A DNA stretch of 64,000 nucleotides from Pseudopithomyces maydicus (Eukaryota > Ascomycota > Dothideomycetes > Pleosporales > Didymosphaeriaceae), in assembly GCA_026873275.1 (NCBI GenBank), contig JANTUC010000019.1, positions 124,001 to 188,000 of the forward strand, given 5' to 3'. Position numbers and translations under genes: made by a program. Of the stretch, positions 35,301 to 47,182 are shown one piece after another (the first letter of the stretch is position 1; the number at the start of each line of letters is the position of its first letter). Below the pieces are notes generated by a model. It saw nothing but the letters and a program-made list of their open reading frames with translations. It was not told the origin of the DNA and did not search any database.

Positions 35301-36025
35301 TCCACAAGGCCATACCTCACCTCTCGGCTCGAATTTGGCCTGCGCGCTTCGCAGAAGACGAGGCCAATGCATCAGATACCTACTACCATGGCTGCTATCT
35401 CATTTCTTTGTCTTGGGATGAAGAAAAAGGTGACATGGACAAGGAGGAGAAGGCTGAAGCGAAGACGGCCTTGCAAAAGGTTTTTGACCGTTTTGTGACG
35501 CAAGTACGAGCGGACGACAGATATTACGACGAGAGCACAGCGTGGGTCGATGTTTCGCTGACAAAACCGAGTCACGTGAAAGAACTCCAGCCTGACAATC
35601 GTGAATGGGGAATCTACATGCCTGACATGGACCCTGATGATGACGATGAAGATGAAGCGTACGAATCAGATGAGGACTCTGAATCCCTTACGTCAAGGAA
35701 ATTGCCACTACGTGGTGTATCTTCAGATCCCAGTAAAGCGGTTTCATCCAATAAACTTCGCCCCGCATCAGATGTCATTAACAGGTTGCGCTGGGATGCA
35801 AATCTTGACCCAAGCAACTACATTGTCGGGTACGAAGACCGTTTCTTGGGCGCGAAAGAGTTATCGCTGGAGAGATGGAAGACGGAACAGACAGACGAGG
35901 AATTTATTCCTCAACACAGAATTTTGTATTTCAAGAAGAAGAGCGATGAGGGTGTAGAGGTTGTCTGGGAAAGAGCGACAAGAGTTGATAAGATTTTTGG
36001 GAGCGGAGTTGGTGATGGATCATGA
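32356..36025 (+). CDS. RNA-end-processing polyprotein: 2H phosphoesterase, EEP nuclease, PAP-type nucleotidyltransferase, MJ1316-type domain
   Basis: Exons 32356-34565 and 34615-36025 (49-nt intron) give 1206 residues. Residues about 15-200 are 2H phosphoesterase-like (WPPHINLIYPF with His51 and FHLTVGQ with His137). About 273-580 is an endonuclease/exonuclease/phosphatase fold (SYNVL, LQEV with Glu310, GDFN 435-438, RYDRILV, ASDHYGV). About 610-1000 is a poly(A)-polymerase-type transferase (VGSYALNVWTRESDIDCL with Asp671 and Asp673, then NVDLQY with Asp725) and its central and RNA-binding parts. An acidic linker leads to about 90 C-terminal residues (RLRWDANLDPSNYIVGYEDRF) of the DUF504/MJ1316 family, predicted to recognise cyclic-phosphate RNA ends. 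Together this suggests RNA end healing and tailing, which is inference. All active-site residues seen are intact. Confidence 0.85.
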
Positions 36026-36110
36026 AGTTATATTAGATATACTTGTGGGATCGATTCCCTGTACGCTAATGGCTAAACAAAAACAATGGGTATCATGGGT
36101 ATATATGTAT

Positions 36111-37458
36111 TCAAACCTCCTCGCAAACCACAGACGTGCGAACCTTTTCCCGCCTATCGCTTTCCTCCAAAAAACCTGCCCATTGTGCGGTCAGGGAATT
36201 ATGACGCTCCTCAACATGTATGGTTGGCAGCTGCACAAAGGTCGGCTGCACAATTGTAGGCTCTGGACGCACCGTCTCCCTAGACACTGGTCTTCCTACT
36301 GCTATAGGCTCCACCGCTACCGGTTCCGGTCTCGCAACGAAACTTGGGAGGGTAGAATCTGCGCTTGAAGTGGCAGAGTGCTTCTTTGAAGATGTACTTC
36401 TGTTCGTGCTTGTACCTCTTCTTATCGACAAAGCGCTCGAGATCTTCACCATAATAGGTGCCTGGCTAATCCGTCGCATGAGCGGGCGGAAAATGGGCAG
36501 AGATGCGCACACTATGCTCATGCCCGCATGTATCGTAGTCCACAATTCGGTATTCGAGTACGAAGGAACGCGGCTGTTTGGCTTGTATCCGAGAACTACC
36601 CTAACGAGACCGGTGACGATAGTGCTATAATGTTATTAGTGCATGTTCTTCAGTTTCTTTGACGAAGCATTGACTTACAAAGCACCTAGCGCGAAGATAC
36701 CTAGCACCTGCATTCGCCTGGTCCAGGACATTTGTTGCATGCGAAGAACCACGCTTACTGGCATGCCCAGGATGAGGACATCGAGTGCGACCTCACATGC
36801 TCCACTGGCCATCCAGAACAGGTTATAATCGAAGCAGTAACGCGGGTCGGCGAAGCTGTTGATCCAGCTCCATTCCAATGGGATGCAGTTCGTGAAAGCA
36901 GCAACTGTGCAGCCGATCCACCAACCGATGACAAGAGAGGATGCAAGGTAGAGCTGATATCGAAAAGCATTCGAAACGTTAAAGATCCGATTGTACATGA
37001 GCAGAATGCCAACTTTTGTGGCACCGGCAATGCTGAAGTACAGGATGGAGGTTGCGAAGGCGAGTTTCAGGTACATCACATCGTGGTCTGTGTAGACGTA
37101 CGAAGTGTCTGTGTTTTCGGAAACCCAGAGGCCATTGGGGTCGATGCTGTTTGCTGATAAATGTTAATTCCAAACTAGGGTTTTAAATATTTTACATACC
37201 TGTGAGAGTCACTGCGGCTGTAGCTAGTGTCAAGAACACCGCGGCGAATATAGTCCAATCGTCTGACTTCAAACCAGAACGAGTAAAGATTCGGGTCCAA
37301 AATCGTAAACCCGTCGCGACGACCGCAAGAGCGATAACGAGGCCGCTCACTGCTAGTGTCGCATTCTCGGTCGACTCTTTTTGGCCCCGGGGGAAGAGAG
37401 CTTGTGCATATATGGGATGATCGCGGGGCAAAAGGCTCTGTGCATAAAGCGGCGCCAT
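36111..37458 (-). CDS. Pth11-like integral membrane protein (fungal rhodopsin-type family)
   Basis: Three exons, 37200-37458, 36679-37153 and 36111-36624, give 415 residues. Seven hydrophobic spans are visible: LAVSGLVIALAVVATGLRFW, DDWTIFAAVFLTLATAAVTL, LKLAFATSILYFSIAGATKV, LASSLVIGWWIGCTVAAF, LFWMASGACEVALDVLILGM, LGIFALGAF and IVTGLVRVVL. The W-W-x-G-C and NCIPLEWSW features are typical of the large fungal Rhodopsin_fung family related to Pth11. The cytosolic tail is Ser/Pro-rich and long. There is no CFEM domain. It probably acts as a surface receptor. It is convergent with the polyprotein gene, with stops only 85 bases apart. Confidence 0.85.
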
Positions 37459-38237
37459 ATTCTTTGCCCGTTTGTTTTCCTCCTCGACGAACTTTTGCTA
37501 CCGAAAGACTGGGACCAAGTCGTTTCCATGATGGGAATATGCGATATTTTATAAATATGTGTTAAGGCGGGTCAGGCAATCTCGGAAGTGTAGAGGTCTG
37601 CAGAAGGATGACCGCTTGAGGCGGAGTATCATGGGGATCACACATGATGGTAAAATTAATCGGGTATAGCATCGCCGTTGTACAATTGCATTCCACATGC
37701 GGACAGGGAGGCAGATAAAAGACGGAACGTGCGGGCCGTGCTATACTGGGGCTGGAATAGTAGCTGTGCCTACGGATGCAAAGTGGGTCAGATGGCAGTG
37801 CCCATTGGACAAGGAGCCTGCGCATGCATGTGTCAAAGCATGTACCGACAGTTCATAAGTACTCACCATTGGTTGCGAAAACAGTTCTGAATCCTGTGCT
37901 GAGCTTTGCAGCTTATCTGTCTAGCACTTCAAAGCACAAAAGTGCATAGGATGCAACATACGTACTGATGTTGCACACAACTGCCGCGCTATTTTTAGAA
38001 CCACGCGATCGGATGAATTGCATGCAGGGATGCTGGCGGCTGTGCCCTGAATCGATAAAGCGTGGGGGCCGTGCAAACCCAAAATCAATCGACCATCATC
38101 AACAACTCTGCACTCACATTTGCCATCGTCGAAATCTCGTGGGACTGCCAAGGATAAGACAATTAATCTGGATATACTCACCGCCTCGCATATAGAAGTT
38201 GATCTTGCGGCCGGAGAGAAAGTCGTTCAACACAGCC
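37459..38237. promoter_or_regulatory. Divergent promoter region
   Basis: This is 779 bases between the starts of the Pth11-like gene (minus) and TSC10 (plus). A TATA-like ATTTTATAAATATG on the plus strand at 37546-37560 lies about 90 bases upstream of the minus-strand start. Short ORFs inside are not believed. Confidence 0.4.
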
Positions 38238-39371
38238 ATGGGCGGACTCCTTACGAAGAACGAGTTCCTGGTGGATGGCAGAGTGAGCGCCTCATCGCTC
38301 CCTGAGCATTGCAAGTCGCTAACAGTGGCGTAGACTGTGCTGATCACAGGTGGCTCAAAGGGCCTCGGACTTGCAGCAGCTCAGCAGCTAGCTGCCAAGG
38401 GAGCGAACGTTGTCATTGCGGCACGTGGCCAAGAAAGCTTGTCTGCTGCCATAAAGAGCGTCACCGTAAGTTCGCTGACTTTCTCCATTGGCGCAAGCCC
38501 ACTCCTACAGTCGCGCTAACATCGGGAACAGGAGAGCGCTCGCAAATCAGAAAGTCAGCGCTTCCACTCTATCAGAGCTGATGTGACGACAGCAGAAGAG
38601 TGCAAGAGAGTCGTGACCGAAGCCACAGCATGGAACGATGGCAATCCTCCCGACATAGTCTGGTGCTGCAGTGGCAGTGCGCACCCGACTCTATTTGCCG
38701 ATACGCCAATTGACCAATTCCAAACCATGATGGACAGCAACTATTTCTCATGCGTGTACCTCGCGCATGCAACCCTCAATGCCTGGCTTCATCCCACGTC
38801 CAAACCTTCAGGCGATGCTGTCGGAAAGAGCGCGCCTCAGCCAGCTCGCCACATTATATTCACCGGATCATTTGTTTCCTTCTACTCCTTTGCAGGCTTC
38901 ACACCTTATGCCCCTAGCAAAGCAGCCATCCGATCTCTTTCCGACTCCCTGTCCCAGGAAATGAATCTCTACCAGACTTCTCGTCCCGAACTCCCGCACA
39001 TGCGTGTTCATACCGTATTCCCTGCGACCATGCACACACAGTCTTGTGCCGATGAGGACGCCGTGAAGTCGGACCTTACCAAGTCTTTAGAAGAAGGTGA
39101 TCAGATTCTGGAACCTGACGAATGTGCTCGGAGAGCGATTGCAGGATTGGAGAGTGGAGAGGAGTTGGTAGCGACAAGTTTGATCATTCGAGCTGTGATG
39201 GCGAGTGTCCTTGGTGGAGCTATCAGAGGTGGGTTTTGGAAAGGATTGGCGAACACCGTGTTGGGATGGATCACGGCGATTGTGATGGTGTTCATACGAT
39301 GGGAAATGGATACCAAGGTTCGGAAATGGGGGAAAGAGCATGGGCCTAGCGGTTATCGGAGGAAAGATTAG
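38238..39371 (+). CDS. TSC10: 3-ketodihydrosphingosine reductase
   Basis: Three exons, 38238-38282, 38334-38465 and 38532-39371, give 338 residues. It is a short-chain dehydrogenase: the NADPH-binding TGGSKGLG follows FLVDGRTVLI, and the catalytic Ser and YxxxK lie in IFTGSFVSFYSFAGFTPYAPSK. The C-terminal hydrophobic segments (VMASVLGGAIRGGFW, TVLGWITAIVMVFI) are typical of Tsc10/KDSR, which reduces 3-ketosphinganine at the ER membrane, the second step of sphingolipid synthesis. The first exon encodes only 15 residues. This is a core gene within an otherwise accessory-looking stretch. Confidence 0.9.
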
Positions 39372-39525
39372 TGCACGGCATTGGGAACATCTGACTAGCA
39401 TCGCTCAAGCGGCAAGATTAGCTGGGGACGAAGCTTCTTCAAATAGGTTTTGATGGATAGGTTAGACCATAAGTTTGGCATATGCTTGGATAAAATGAAA
39501 TTAATATCCAATATGCAGTGAAAAA

Positions 39526-42500
39526 TCATAGCCGGATCTCCCCAAGAGCCGTTTGAAGCTCATCTGTCATCCAGTCAACATCAGCCTGCTCGCAAATTTC
39601 CCGAATCCTATCTTCTGTACTCCTGCTCGGGGAACCAGGGAGAAAACTTAGGGTTAAGGGTTGCTCCACTCCGCCTGTCCTTGACTGTGTATCTCTTGCT
39701 CGCTGTAATAGCCAGTCACGTTCAGTTTCTTCCACCGACTTCCTCTTTTGTCTAAGACGCTCAAAAGCATCGCGTGCAAGCGCGTCATCGCTGTTGGCGA
39801 ACAGCATCGTGATGCACTTCTCAAGTTTCTGTATGATTTCGGCATGAATCCATTCGTAGGGATTCTCTTGTGAGGGAAAAAGTACGCCTTTACGAAGCTC
39901 TTCATCCAATCGCAATATAGCGGTCCACAGCGGTGTCCAAGAAGTCGAAGGGCGAATTAACGTTTGCACAGAGTCTCTTACGACAGGTCCAGCTCCCACA
40001 CTTTGATCTGCACCACGTCGAAGTAGTTCCTCGACCATGACTTTGTGACCGTTTGCTGCTGCATACGAGAGTGCGGAACCAAGAAGTGGGTGTCTATAGT
40101 TAATGAATTCTGGCTCATTGTATGTGTCCAAACAGAGCTTCAAGATCTTGGGAGTGATTTGCGCAATTTCTGTGTAGTTCGCGCTACCAGCAAGAAGATG
40201 AAAAATTGAGAACTTCCGGGCAGAATCGATGTGGAACGCTGGTCGTCGCACTGCAGTACCTTCCTGCACTGTGAACAAAAATCCAAGCGATTCGAGCGTT
40301 CGCATTGTGTGCTGCGAGAGCACTTCCACAAGTACGCTGACGTGTCTGGATTGAGGGCTGTGAAGACCGATGATCTCCATAGGGTACAGTATGTCCACAT
40401 TGGCGCCATTCTCGAACAACGCCGTAGCGACGTCAAAATTTCGATTCAGTATCGCCATTGCGAGAGGTGATTTGCTTCGTGGGTCTGCACTTTCGATCGG
40501 CACACCACTAGCGATAAGAGCGTCTGCAATATATCTGCCAGGTCGTGATTGACGGGGTCGTGACGCAGAGACATGAAGTAAGGAAATGGCTCCGATAGGT
40601 GTCAGTATTTCGATGGACAGGTCTGCATTGTGATTTTTCAACATGTCGAATAGAATCTTATGATTCAACTTGATTGCTTCCTCGATTGGCCGGTGATTTA
40701 CAGTTCCGTTTGCGGGATATCGTAACGCCAGTAGAGTTTCGACTACTTCGACGTTGCCTAGTGCTACTTCTCGACAGAGAGTTATGCTTTGCACTTCCTG
40801 CTTCTCTGCTGATTTCATAAGACTGCTAAATGGCTGTGCCCGAGCGCAAAGTACCATCAGCGTGATACTGAGGTTTTGTTTATATCGGGAACCGCATCGA
40901 ACAAGGCGGCTTTGGAGGGAAAGCGGGTCGAACTGCGTGATCGCATTATTCCTAGCAAGTCGCAACATGTCCATCTCATTTATGACCTTGATACTCGGCG
41001 TGCTAGATTCCCCGTCGATATGCGTGATAAAGGTTGCGAGTATTTCCGGATTAGTGAAAATGGCAGCGAGCTCGAAAGGTGATGCAATCTCAATCCTCTG
41101 GGTCATGTCATACGTCGTTTGCCGTACACCCGGGTGTTTGACGGCGCTTTTCAAGAGAGGGTCTGCACCCAAACTCAAGAGCACTTTGACAGCGTCTAAG
41201 CTGTTCATTAAAACTGCCCGTCCGAGTGGTGTTGTACGGATGTCAAAGTGATGCTCCCAATCTGATCGAATGCCGCGTACGTCATGTCGCATGCCACCAG
41301 ATCGCAATTCAAGTTCTGCCCCTGCCGCGACAAGTCTTCGAGCAAAAGTTTCCATCTCGTTCGGCAAGAAGCTGGATAGCCAATGCAGTGGACCTTCTTG
41401 TCCGTTGCGGTATCCGTTAGGGTCAGCGCCGTTGTCCAATAAGAATAAAGCGCACTCGAGTTTCCCTCCAGCACTGGCACACACTAGAGGGGTTTCATCC
41501 ACATGCTGATTCGGAAGATCTATATCGCATTCGTAAGTTATGACCAGGTGTTGTAAAGCCTCTGTCATCCCAGCTGCGGCGGCATAATGCAAAGGGCCGT
41601 GTCCTCTTTTGTTTATGTATATCTTATCAAAAGCATTTTGCCCTCTATCTGGAATATGTTGAGGTAACTCCTGGGGAGGCGAAGTGGAAGAAAATCGTAA
41701 TGAAGATGGGTATCTGTCTCCAAGGACGCTTCGAATAGTTGCATCCCAAGTGGTTACGTCGCTCGGGTCTAAGGCGTTCCACGGCCGGTCGAGGTGTGAC
41801 GAGAAGAAATAGCCCATCCCAACGGCTCCCATCTTTGACAAGAGGAAATTACGAGATTGTATGTGTGTCTCCCACCATTCTTGTCTTTCCGTTACTGGAC
41901 CTGTAGAAGCAAGTTCTTGAAGATCTTCAAGACAGATTCTGTGACCACGCATAGCAGAAAGTCTCAAAAGGGCCTTCACTCGTTGATTCGAAAGCCCTAG
42001 ATCCAACGCAAATGCTCTTGATATACGCCAAACCCATGCCTGGGATAGATAGTCCTCATCTTCATGGCTGTCGTCATCAGAGGACGCCTTCAAAAGCCAT
42101 TGCGCAGCTTGGTCGTGGTTGAACAAGGTACCGAACTCGCTCAGATAACATTGAAAAACATAAAATGCGGCTGTAGTTTTCTTCAAGTCGAGAATATCAG
42201 GCGCAGTACCATGGCTGGCTGACGCAGTGCTTTTAAATTCTTCCAGTATCTGCTCCTGTTGCTCCCAAGTGAGAACATATTTCAACTTCAACGGGTCAAA
42301 TGAAAATACTTCCATGCTAGGCTGACTGAGCTGTGGTCGAAACCCTGGTCTAGAGATATATTAGTCAGATATCTAGGATGATCAAATGATACATACAAAT
42401 TGTCCTGCAAGTCCACATCAGTGCCCAAGCGGCCAAGATGGAACTGAAGACCATCACGTGTGATACCATGCTGACCCTACCTGGTTTAGCGATAGTTTCC

Positions 42501-43874
42501 AGACAAAGAGTCAACTCACGGGTGCACCGGCAGGACCTCTGCGCGCTGTATTCATTTGTCGTATAAGCTCTAGATATGCTGGAATTGCACCTGGACTTCT
42601 GTCTGTTAGTATGGTTGTTATTTTCAAACATGCCAACGTACTTGATGCCTCTCAGTGCAGCTTGTGCTTTTACTAGGTTGCGCTCCTGTGGATTGAATCT
42701 GACTGTATGGAGAATCACGTATGAAAACATTTGCACAAATCTTTCGTGAACTTGGTTGGCAGTAGCATAAGCCTGGATAGCCCTAATAGCAGTTTGGGTG
42801 AGATCTTCGCTTGCTTTAAGTTGACGCAAGCGTTGAACATCTTCGTTAGACGCATCTGGGAAAGCTCCTGGTAGAGATAAAATACCCCTACCATCCTCGA
42901 ACAATCGCCAGACTAATAAGCCGAACGAGTACACATCTGTCAGCATCATCTCATATTTCTTTAGCAATCGGTCGTTCGTTACTTCTGGAGCTTCGAAAGG
43001 TGGTGTCCCTGTTTTTAATTTCCGAGCCTCGAAAGGAGTCATATCCATTACTGTGCCGCCAAAATCTGCAAGTTTTGCAGTATAAAGTACGTTGCGAGTT
43101 TGGCCATCTGCATCGGCACTGCGAGCATTTTCTGGTATCTCAAAAGGGAAGATTAGAACATTCTCATGCTTCATATCACCATGTACTATCCCACAAGCGT
43201 GGAGAGCAGACAGCCCACGCCCCACATCGTAACAAAGTTTCTGTTTCACCGAAACGGGCAACGGATTTTGCGACAACTGTAATGATTTTAGTGATCCTAG
43301 CGAAGCATATTCCATCAGCAATACCGGGAAGGTCGATTCGGAGATGGGGGACAGCCCCCATTGTATTCCAAGCAGCCGAACAATATTCGGATGATATCGA
43401 GTAGGCTCGTGGAGCAAAGCTCTTATTTCGAAGAGGATCTCTTTCCAGTCTACTTGAGGCCTTTGAGCGCTACTGGATCCGAAACTATAAGAGTTAGGCA
43501 TGCCAAATTCGCAGCGCACATACCCAACGACCTTACCGAGTATCTTCCATGACTGGCACATCAGCAATAATCTCTTTCATAGCAACATGTACAGGAGGCT
43601 CTCTAGGATCCTTTGTCCACAATGCATGCTTTACCATGAATGTTTTCCCATGCCCCAGTATCTTTCCGGTCGTACGAACCGATGAAGAGTCATCGAGGAC
43701 GATAGCATTGCTACGCAATTTACTTTCAAGGTTAGAGATGTGACAGACAAAGGAGGCGAATGAGCCTCGGTTTGCTGGAATTGGCTGTTCTAGATGAGTG
43801 GCAGTTGACACGTCGTTGATTGTTCCATAATTGGCAGTCGCGAAAGAATGCGTGACCCAATCGATACCCTCCAT
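39526..43874 (-). CDS. Protein kinase with C-terminal ankyrin repeats
   Basis: Five exons, 43537-43874, 42642-43484, 42520-42598, 42397-42470 and 39526-42349 (introns of 52, 43, 49 and 47 nt), give 1385 residues. Residues about 65-390 are a kinase with intact key residues: glycine loop ILGHGKTFMV, VAMK (Lys100), HGDMKHENV (Asp216, Asn221), LADFGG (Asp253) and EAPE. The HGD in place of HRD is common in fungal kinases of this type. After a helical linker, ankyrin repeats begin near residue 690 (GHGPLHYAAAAGMTEAL, TPLVCASAGGKLECALFLLD) and continue to the end with decayed units. It resembles fungal immune-like receptor kinases. It is divergent from the HeLo gene. Confidence 0.85.
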
Positions 43875-44326
43875 TTATGAGCCAGAGTAGTAGGCAGAAT
43901 AAAACTAAGTGATGTCTCCAGGTCAAGTTCACTAGGAAAGGGACAGAGCCTGATATTGTGATAAGCTGCTTACGCCTCGGCTGGTGCGCGGGGTGGCAAG
44001 CACGCGGGTACGTAAAGGGTCGCTTGCCATTGCTGTATATGGATAAGGTGACATTGGAAGCGATAGATTGTCATTTGTTGGAGGGGTATCAGATTAGAAT
44101 AGCCGTATTACGAATGTGTGGCTGTCAAGTATTGCGCGGAAAATACGAGGACGAGGTCTAGAGACGTCTCAGTATGCATGTGACTAACCGATTTAGGCGA
44201 TAGCTCAGCGCTAAAATGAGACTGGCGTGTACTTATACGAAGTGCCTGCCTTTTAGGCACCATGATACTTGTATATGTAGGTACTCTTGGGCAAAATGTA
44301 TATTCTCATACTAAGAAACCATTCCA
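43875..44326. promoter_or_regulatory. Shared divergent promoter of kinase-ankyrin and HeLo-pseudokinase genes
   Basis: The two start codons are 452 bases apart and face away from each other, so control elements are probably shared. I could not assign a clear TATA box or a known binding site. Confidence 0.5.
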
Positions 44327-46093
44327 ATGTCAGGCCTTGAGTTACCTGGTCTCGTCTTTGGCGTTGTGCCACTGGTACTAAAGGCCGCTGTTGAAGCCTG
44401 GAAAGTGTTAGACGACACCGTCAGTTTTTCGGACGACACCGAAGACCTGATCATTCGCCTTGAGACGGTTAAAGCTCACCTGGGAATTTGGGCGACGAAA
44501 GCAGGTCTCACGGATGGGGAACTCCACGAATCGCTCGTACCCTTGGAGGAACTTATTGCACGAACCTTGAGACGAATATGCGACCTTCTTACCGAAGTAA
44601 AGCAACAGCGCGAGAAATACGGCCTCATCACGGTGGATAATGACACAAAGAAGAAAGCAACCACAGCTGCAGCGGTTGTTCAGATGCGGCGAAGCTTGCG
44701 GTCTGTAATCTCAAAGTCCGCACCAATTCAAAGCAATATTGCTGCAGCAGTGGAAGCTGAAGCCGTGCGGCTTGGGACTTCTAAGACTAGTGAGGATCCG
44801 AATGTTTTTGAAAGAGTATACTGGGCGGTACATCACAAACGGAAATTTGAAAGTTTCGTCAGTATGCTTGAGAAACATGTCGACAACCTCCGGAACTTTA
44901 TTGCCGAGCGTGATAGGAAAACAGCGCAACAGGATGGTGCTCGGTTGGCGTTAAACATTATCCAGGGCCTTTCAGAGCGCGGAGAATTATCTCAGTTGAC
45001 AGGTATCTCTGGTTGGGATGAGAGTTTCTCCCAGATCGATGTTGGTGCTCTCGCACAATGGAAAGCTATTGCTGTAGCTAAAGTTACACCTACAACGGGA
45101 GTTACAGCGGACAATGAAGATTGGAGTCTCAACAGTATTCAATCGGTGGACAGAGAAAAAATGCGTTTCATAAAAAGAGGTCGAATCGACCCAGAAGCCG
45201 CGTATCTTTTCGAGAAGAAAGAATATGATCCCAATATTACCGACGATTCAAAAGACGAACTGAAAGACCGTATCCAACAGCTAATATCTCTTCTTCGTGA
45301 ACCCGCATCGCAACGACATCTGAATACGCTCCAGGCACTCGGTGTTCTAGATGATTTAGAACATCACTGTTGGTGGATGGTCTTCCGCTTCCCACTCGGC
45401 CCAATAGACGCCTCAGACGGTGCAACAATCCAGCCTCTGTCCCTACACACTTTGTATACCGCCCCATACCGACCACCGCTCGAAGCGCGCTACAAATTTG
45501 CGAAGCGCCTTGTTGACGCCTTATCCCGTCTCTATGGCAGCAACTGGATGCACAAAGGTATCAGCAGCAAGAACATCATTTTCACCCAGGTACACTCCAC
45601 ACACACGCTGAAGAGCTTCAAATCCATCAACACAGCTCTGTTACAAGGCTTCAACTATTCTCGCCAGCTCACTCAGACACAAACAATAGACCGCGGAAAG
45701 GTTTTGAACAGCCTAGAAGCAGCCATTTATCGTCATCCGTTATACCAGGGTGAAGCGGCATCGGGATATCAGATCCAGTACGACATATACTCCCTTGGTC
45801 TTGTCCTTTTTGAAATTGCGCTTTGGGGCCCTTTGATGAACATGCTTGCCGCGAAGTTCCCACCGGGGAAGGAGCCACCAGTGGCGCTCTCGCCAAATAT
45901 GCAGCACTTTCATGAGATCGAAGCGTTGGAGCTGAAACGGAGGGTCGATATGCGTGTCGAACATGAACTGGCGTTTCGCGTTGGGACAAAATACAAGGAT
46001 CTGGTGCAGTGGTGTTTAAATTTGAAGGGTCCGGTCAGCGCTATTGAGTTTTACAACATGGTTGCTGTACCACTGGATGAACTGTGTTCTTGA
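44327..46093 (+). CDS. HeLo-domain protein with C-terminal pseudokinase
   Basis: A single exon gives 588 residues. Residues 1 to about 225 match the HeLo (prion-inhibition and propagation) four-helix fold: an N-terminal hydrophobic helix (GLVFGVVPLVLKAAVEAW) and long amphipathic helices. Residues about 290-585 are kinase-like (FRFPLGP, DALSRLYGSNWMHKGISSKN, SLGLVLFEIALWG) but lack the catalytic Asp: the HRD loop is replaced by HKGISSKN (409-416) and DFG by GFN (about 441-443). HeLo domains can permeabilise membranes in incompatibility reactions. A HeLo-type bundle with a pseudokinase parallels the layout of animal MLKL. No intron is needed. The function is inferred from domains only. Confidence 0.82.
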   Translation: MSGLELPGLVFGVVPLVLKAAVEAWKVLDDTVSFSDDTEDLIIRLETVKAHLGIWATKAGLTDGELHESLVPLEELIARTLRRICDLLTEVKQQREKYGLITVDNDTKKKATTAAAVVQMRRSLRSVISKSAPIQSNIAAAVEAEAVRLGTSKTSEDPNVFERVYWAVHHKRKFESFVSMLEKHVDNLRNFIAERDRKTAQQDGARLALNIIQGLSERGELSQLTGISGWDESFSQIDVGALAQWKAIAVAKVTPTTGVTADNEDWSLNSIQSVDREKMRFIKRGRIDPEAAYLFEKKEYDPNITDDSKDELKDRIQQLISLLREPASQRHLNTLQALGVLDDLEHHCWWMVFRFPLGPIDASDGATIQPLSLHTLYTAPYRPPLEARYKFAKRLVDALSRLYGSNWMHKGISSKNIIFTQVHSTHTLKSFKSINTALLQGFNYSRQLTQTQTIDRGKVLNSLEAAIYRHPLYQGEAASGYQIQYDIYSLGLVLFEIALWGPLMNMLAAKFPPGKEPPVALSPNMQHFHEIEALELKRRVDMRVEHELAFRVGTKYKDLVQWCLNLKGPVSAIEFYNMVAVPLDELCS

Positions 46094-46537
46094 GAACTTG
46101 TCGGTAAAGAGCTTGTATTGAAGGGCTGTTACGTTTGTGAGCTTAGAGCAATTGAACTGCCATGTTTGAACACGTGCATTCATCGAATTCTCAAAAACTA
46201 AACGTAAAAGAAAGATATCACAATTCATAGGCTGTAGACTCCAAGAACAACATAGATCACAAAAGAGCACATTTTATATCATTAACCAACTATGTTGAGC
46301 TTGGGTAGCTGGCCCGCCGTGATGGGTATACATCCTAGGCGTCACACCTTGTCCGACCCGGCCGCGCCTATGGCTTACCCTGTGTGAAACAACTTCTTGA
46401 ACCGATCTTACCAAAGTTGGTTCCATATTCCCACATTCTGCACAGAAGATCATTTTTGAATCTCAGTATCATGCCCATAACCTCGTGGGCAGTCGATAGC
46501 AAACACTCCGCTAGCCCAACCAGAAGGATCAACTGAA
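46094..46537. other. Intergenic region between convergent genes
   Basis: This separates the stops of the HeLo gene (plus) and the J-protein gene (minus). It is AT-rich near the start, with a GC-rich patch around 46360. No gene is seen. Confidence 0.5.
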
Positions 46538-47182
46538 CTACTGGCCCCATGCAGGTCCCTTCTGTTTGATGACCTCGATGTTCTTGATCTTCTTGAAGCA
46601 ATCAGCACAAGCAATTGCTTGGCAAGTTGGGCACTTGCGGGCGTTCTGCCTCCGTGTCATGCAAAAGACGCAAAGTCGGGTACCGACTTCATCGTTCCAC
46701 ATATCGGACTTGCAGCTGCACATCTTGGCATTGGAGCCAGCGGATGGATGGTCTGAGACTCGAAGGCGCACGCCATGTGCCCAGTTGCTAATATAGTTAG
46801 CATAAACTTGTGATAAACTTAGGTCTACTTACAGTCCTTGCTCGTACATGTGGTACTTGGGCGGCGGAGTCTTGACGAAGTCCATCTCTTCCATCTCGCT
46901 GCCCGTGTCATGGAACTTGGCGTTCGGGCTCCCGCCAGAAGCAGCTGGTTCGGCCTTGCGAGGATTGAAGATGTTGAATGGACGGGAATTATTGTCAATA
47001 TTGCGGAGGTGCTCATAGGCCTCTTGGACCTTGCGGAACTCACTCGAATCATCATCGTCCTTCTTGTCCGGGTGGTGCACCCTTGCCAAACGAAGGAAAG
47101 CTGCCCTGATCTCGGCAGCTGTCGCACTTGGGCTCACGCCCAGATCGGCGTAGTAGTTACGCGGGGTATTGTTCTCGGCCAT
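46538..47182 (-). CDS. J-domain protein with C-terminal cysteine-rich motif
   Basis: Exons 46833-47182 and 46538-46787 (45-nt intron) give 199 residues. The J domain is N-terminal (NYYADLGVSPSATAAEIRAA, with HPD in VHHPDKK), so it should stimulate an Hsp70. After a short linker the tail has paired cysteines (CSCKSDMW, CVFCMTRRQNARKCPTCQ, CADCF), which probably bind zinc. There is no signal peptide or membrane span, so it is cytosolic or nuclear. The tail is not the CSL zinc finger of Dph4. I know no specific partner. Confidence 0.8.

Noticed and set aside
39526..42315. Ankyrin ORF as a separate gene from the kinase
   Set aside because: Four introns with matching phases connect it to the kinase exons, and the start codon at 42315 has coding sequence in frame upstream of it.
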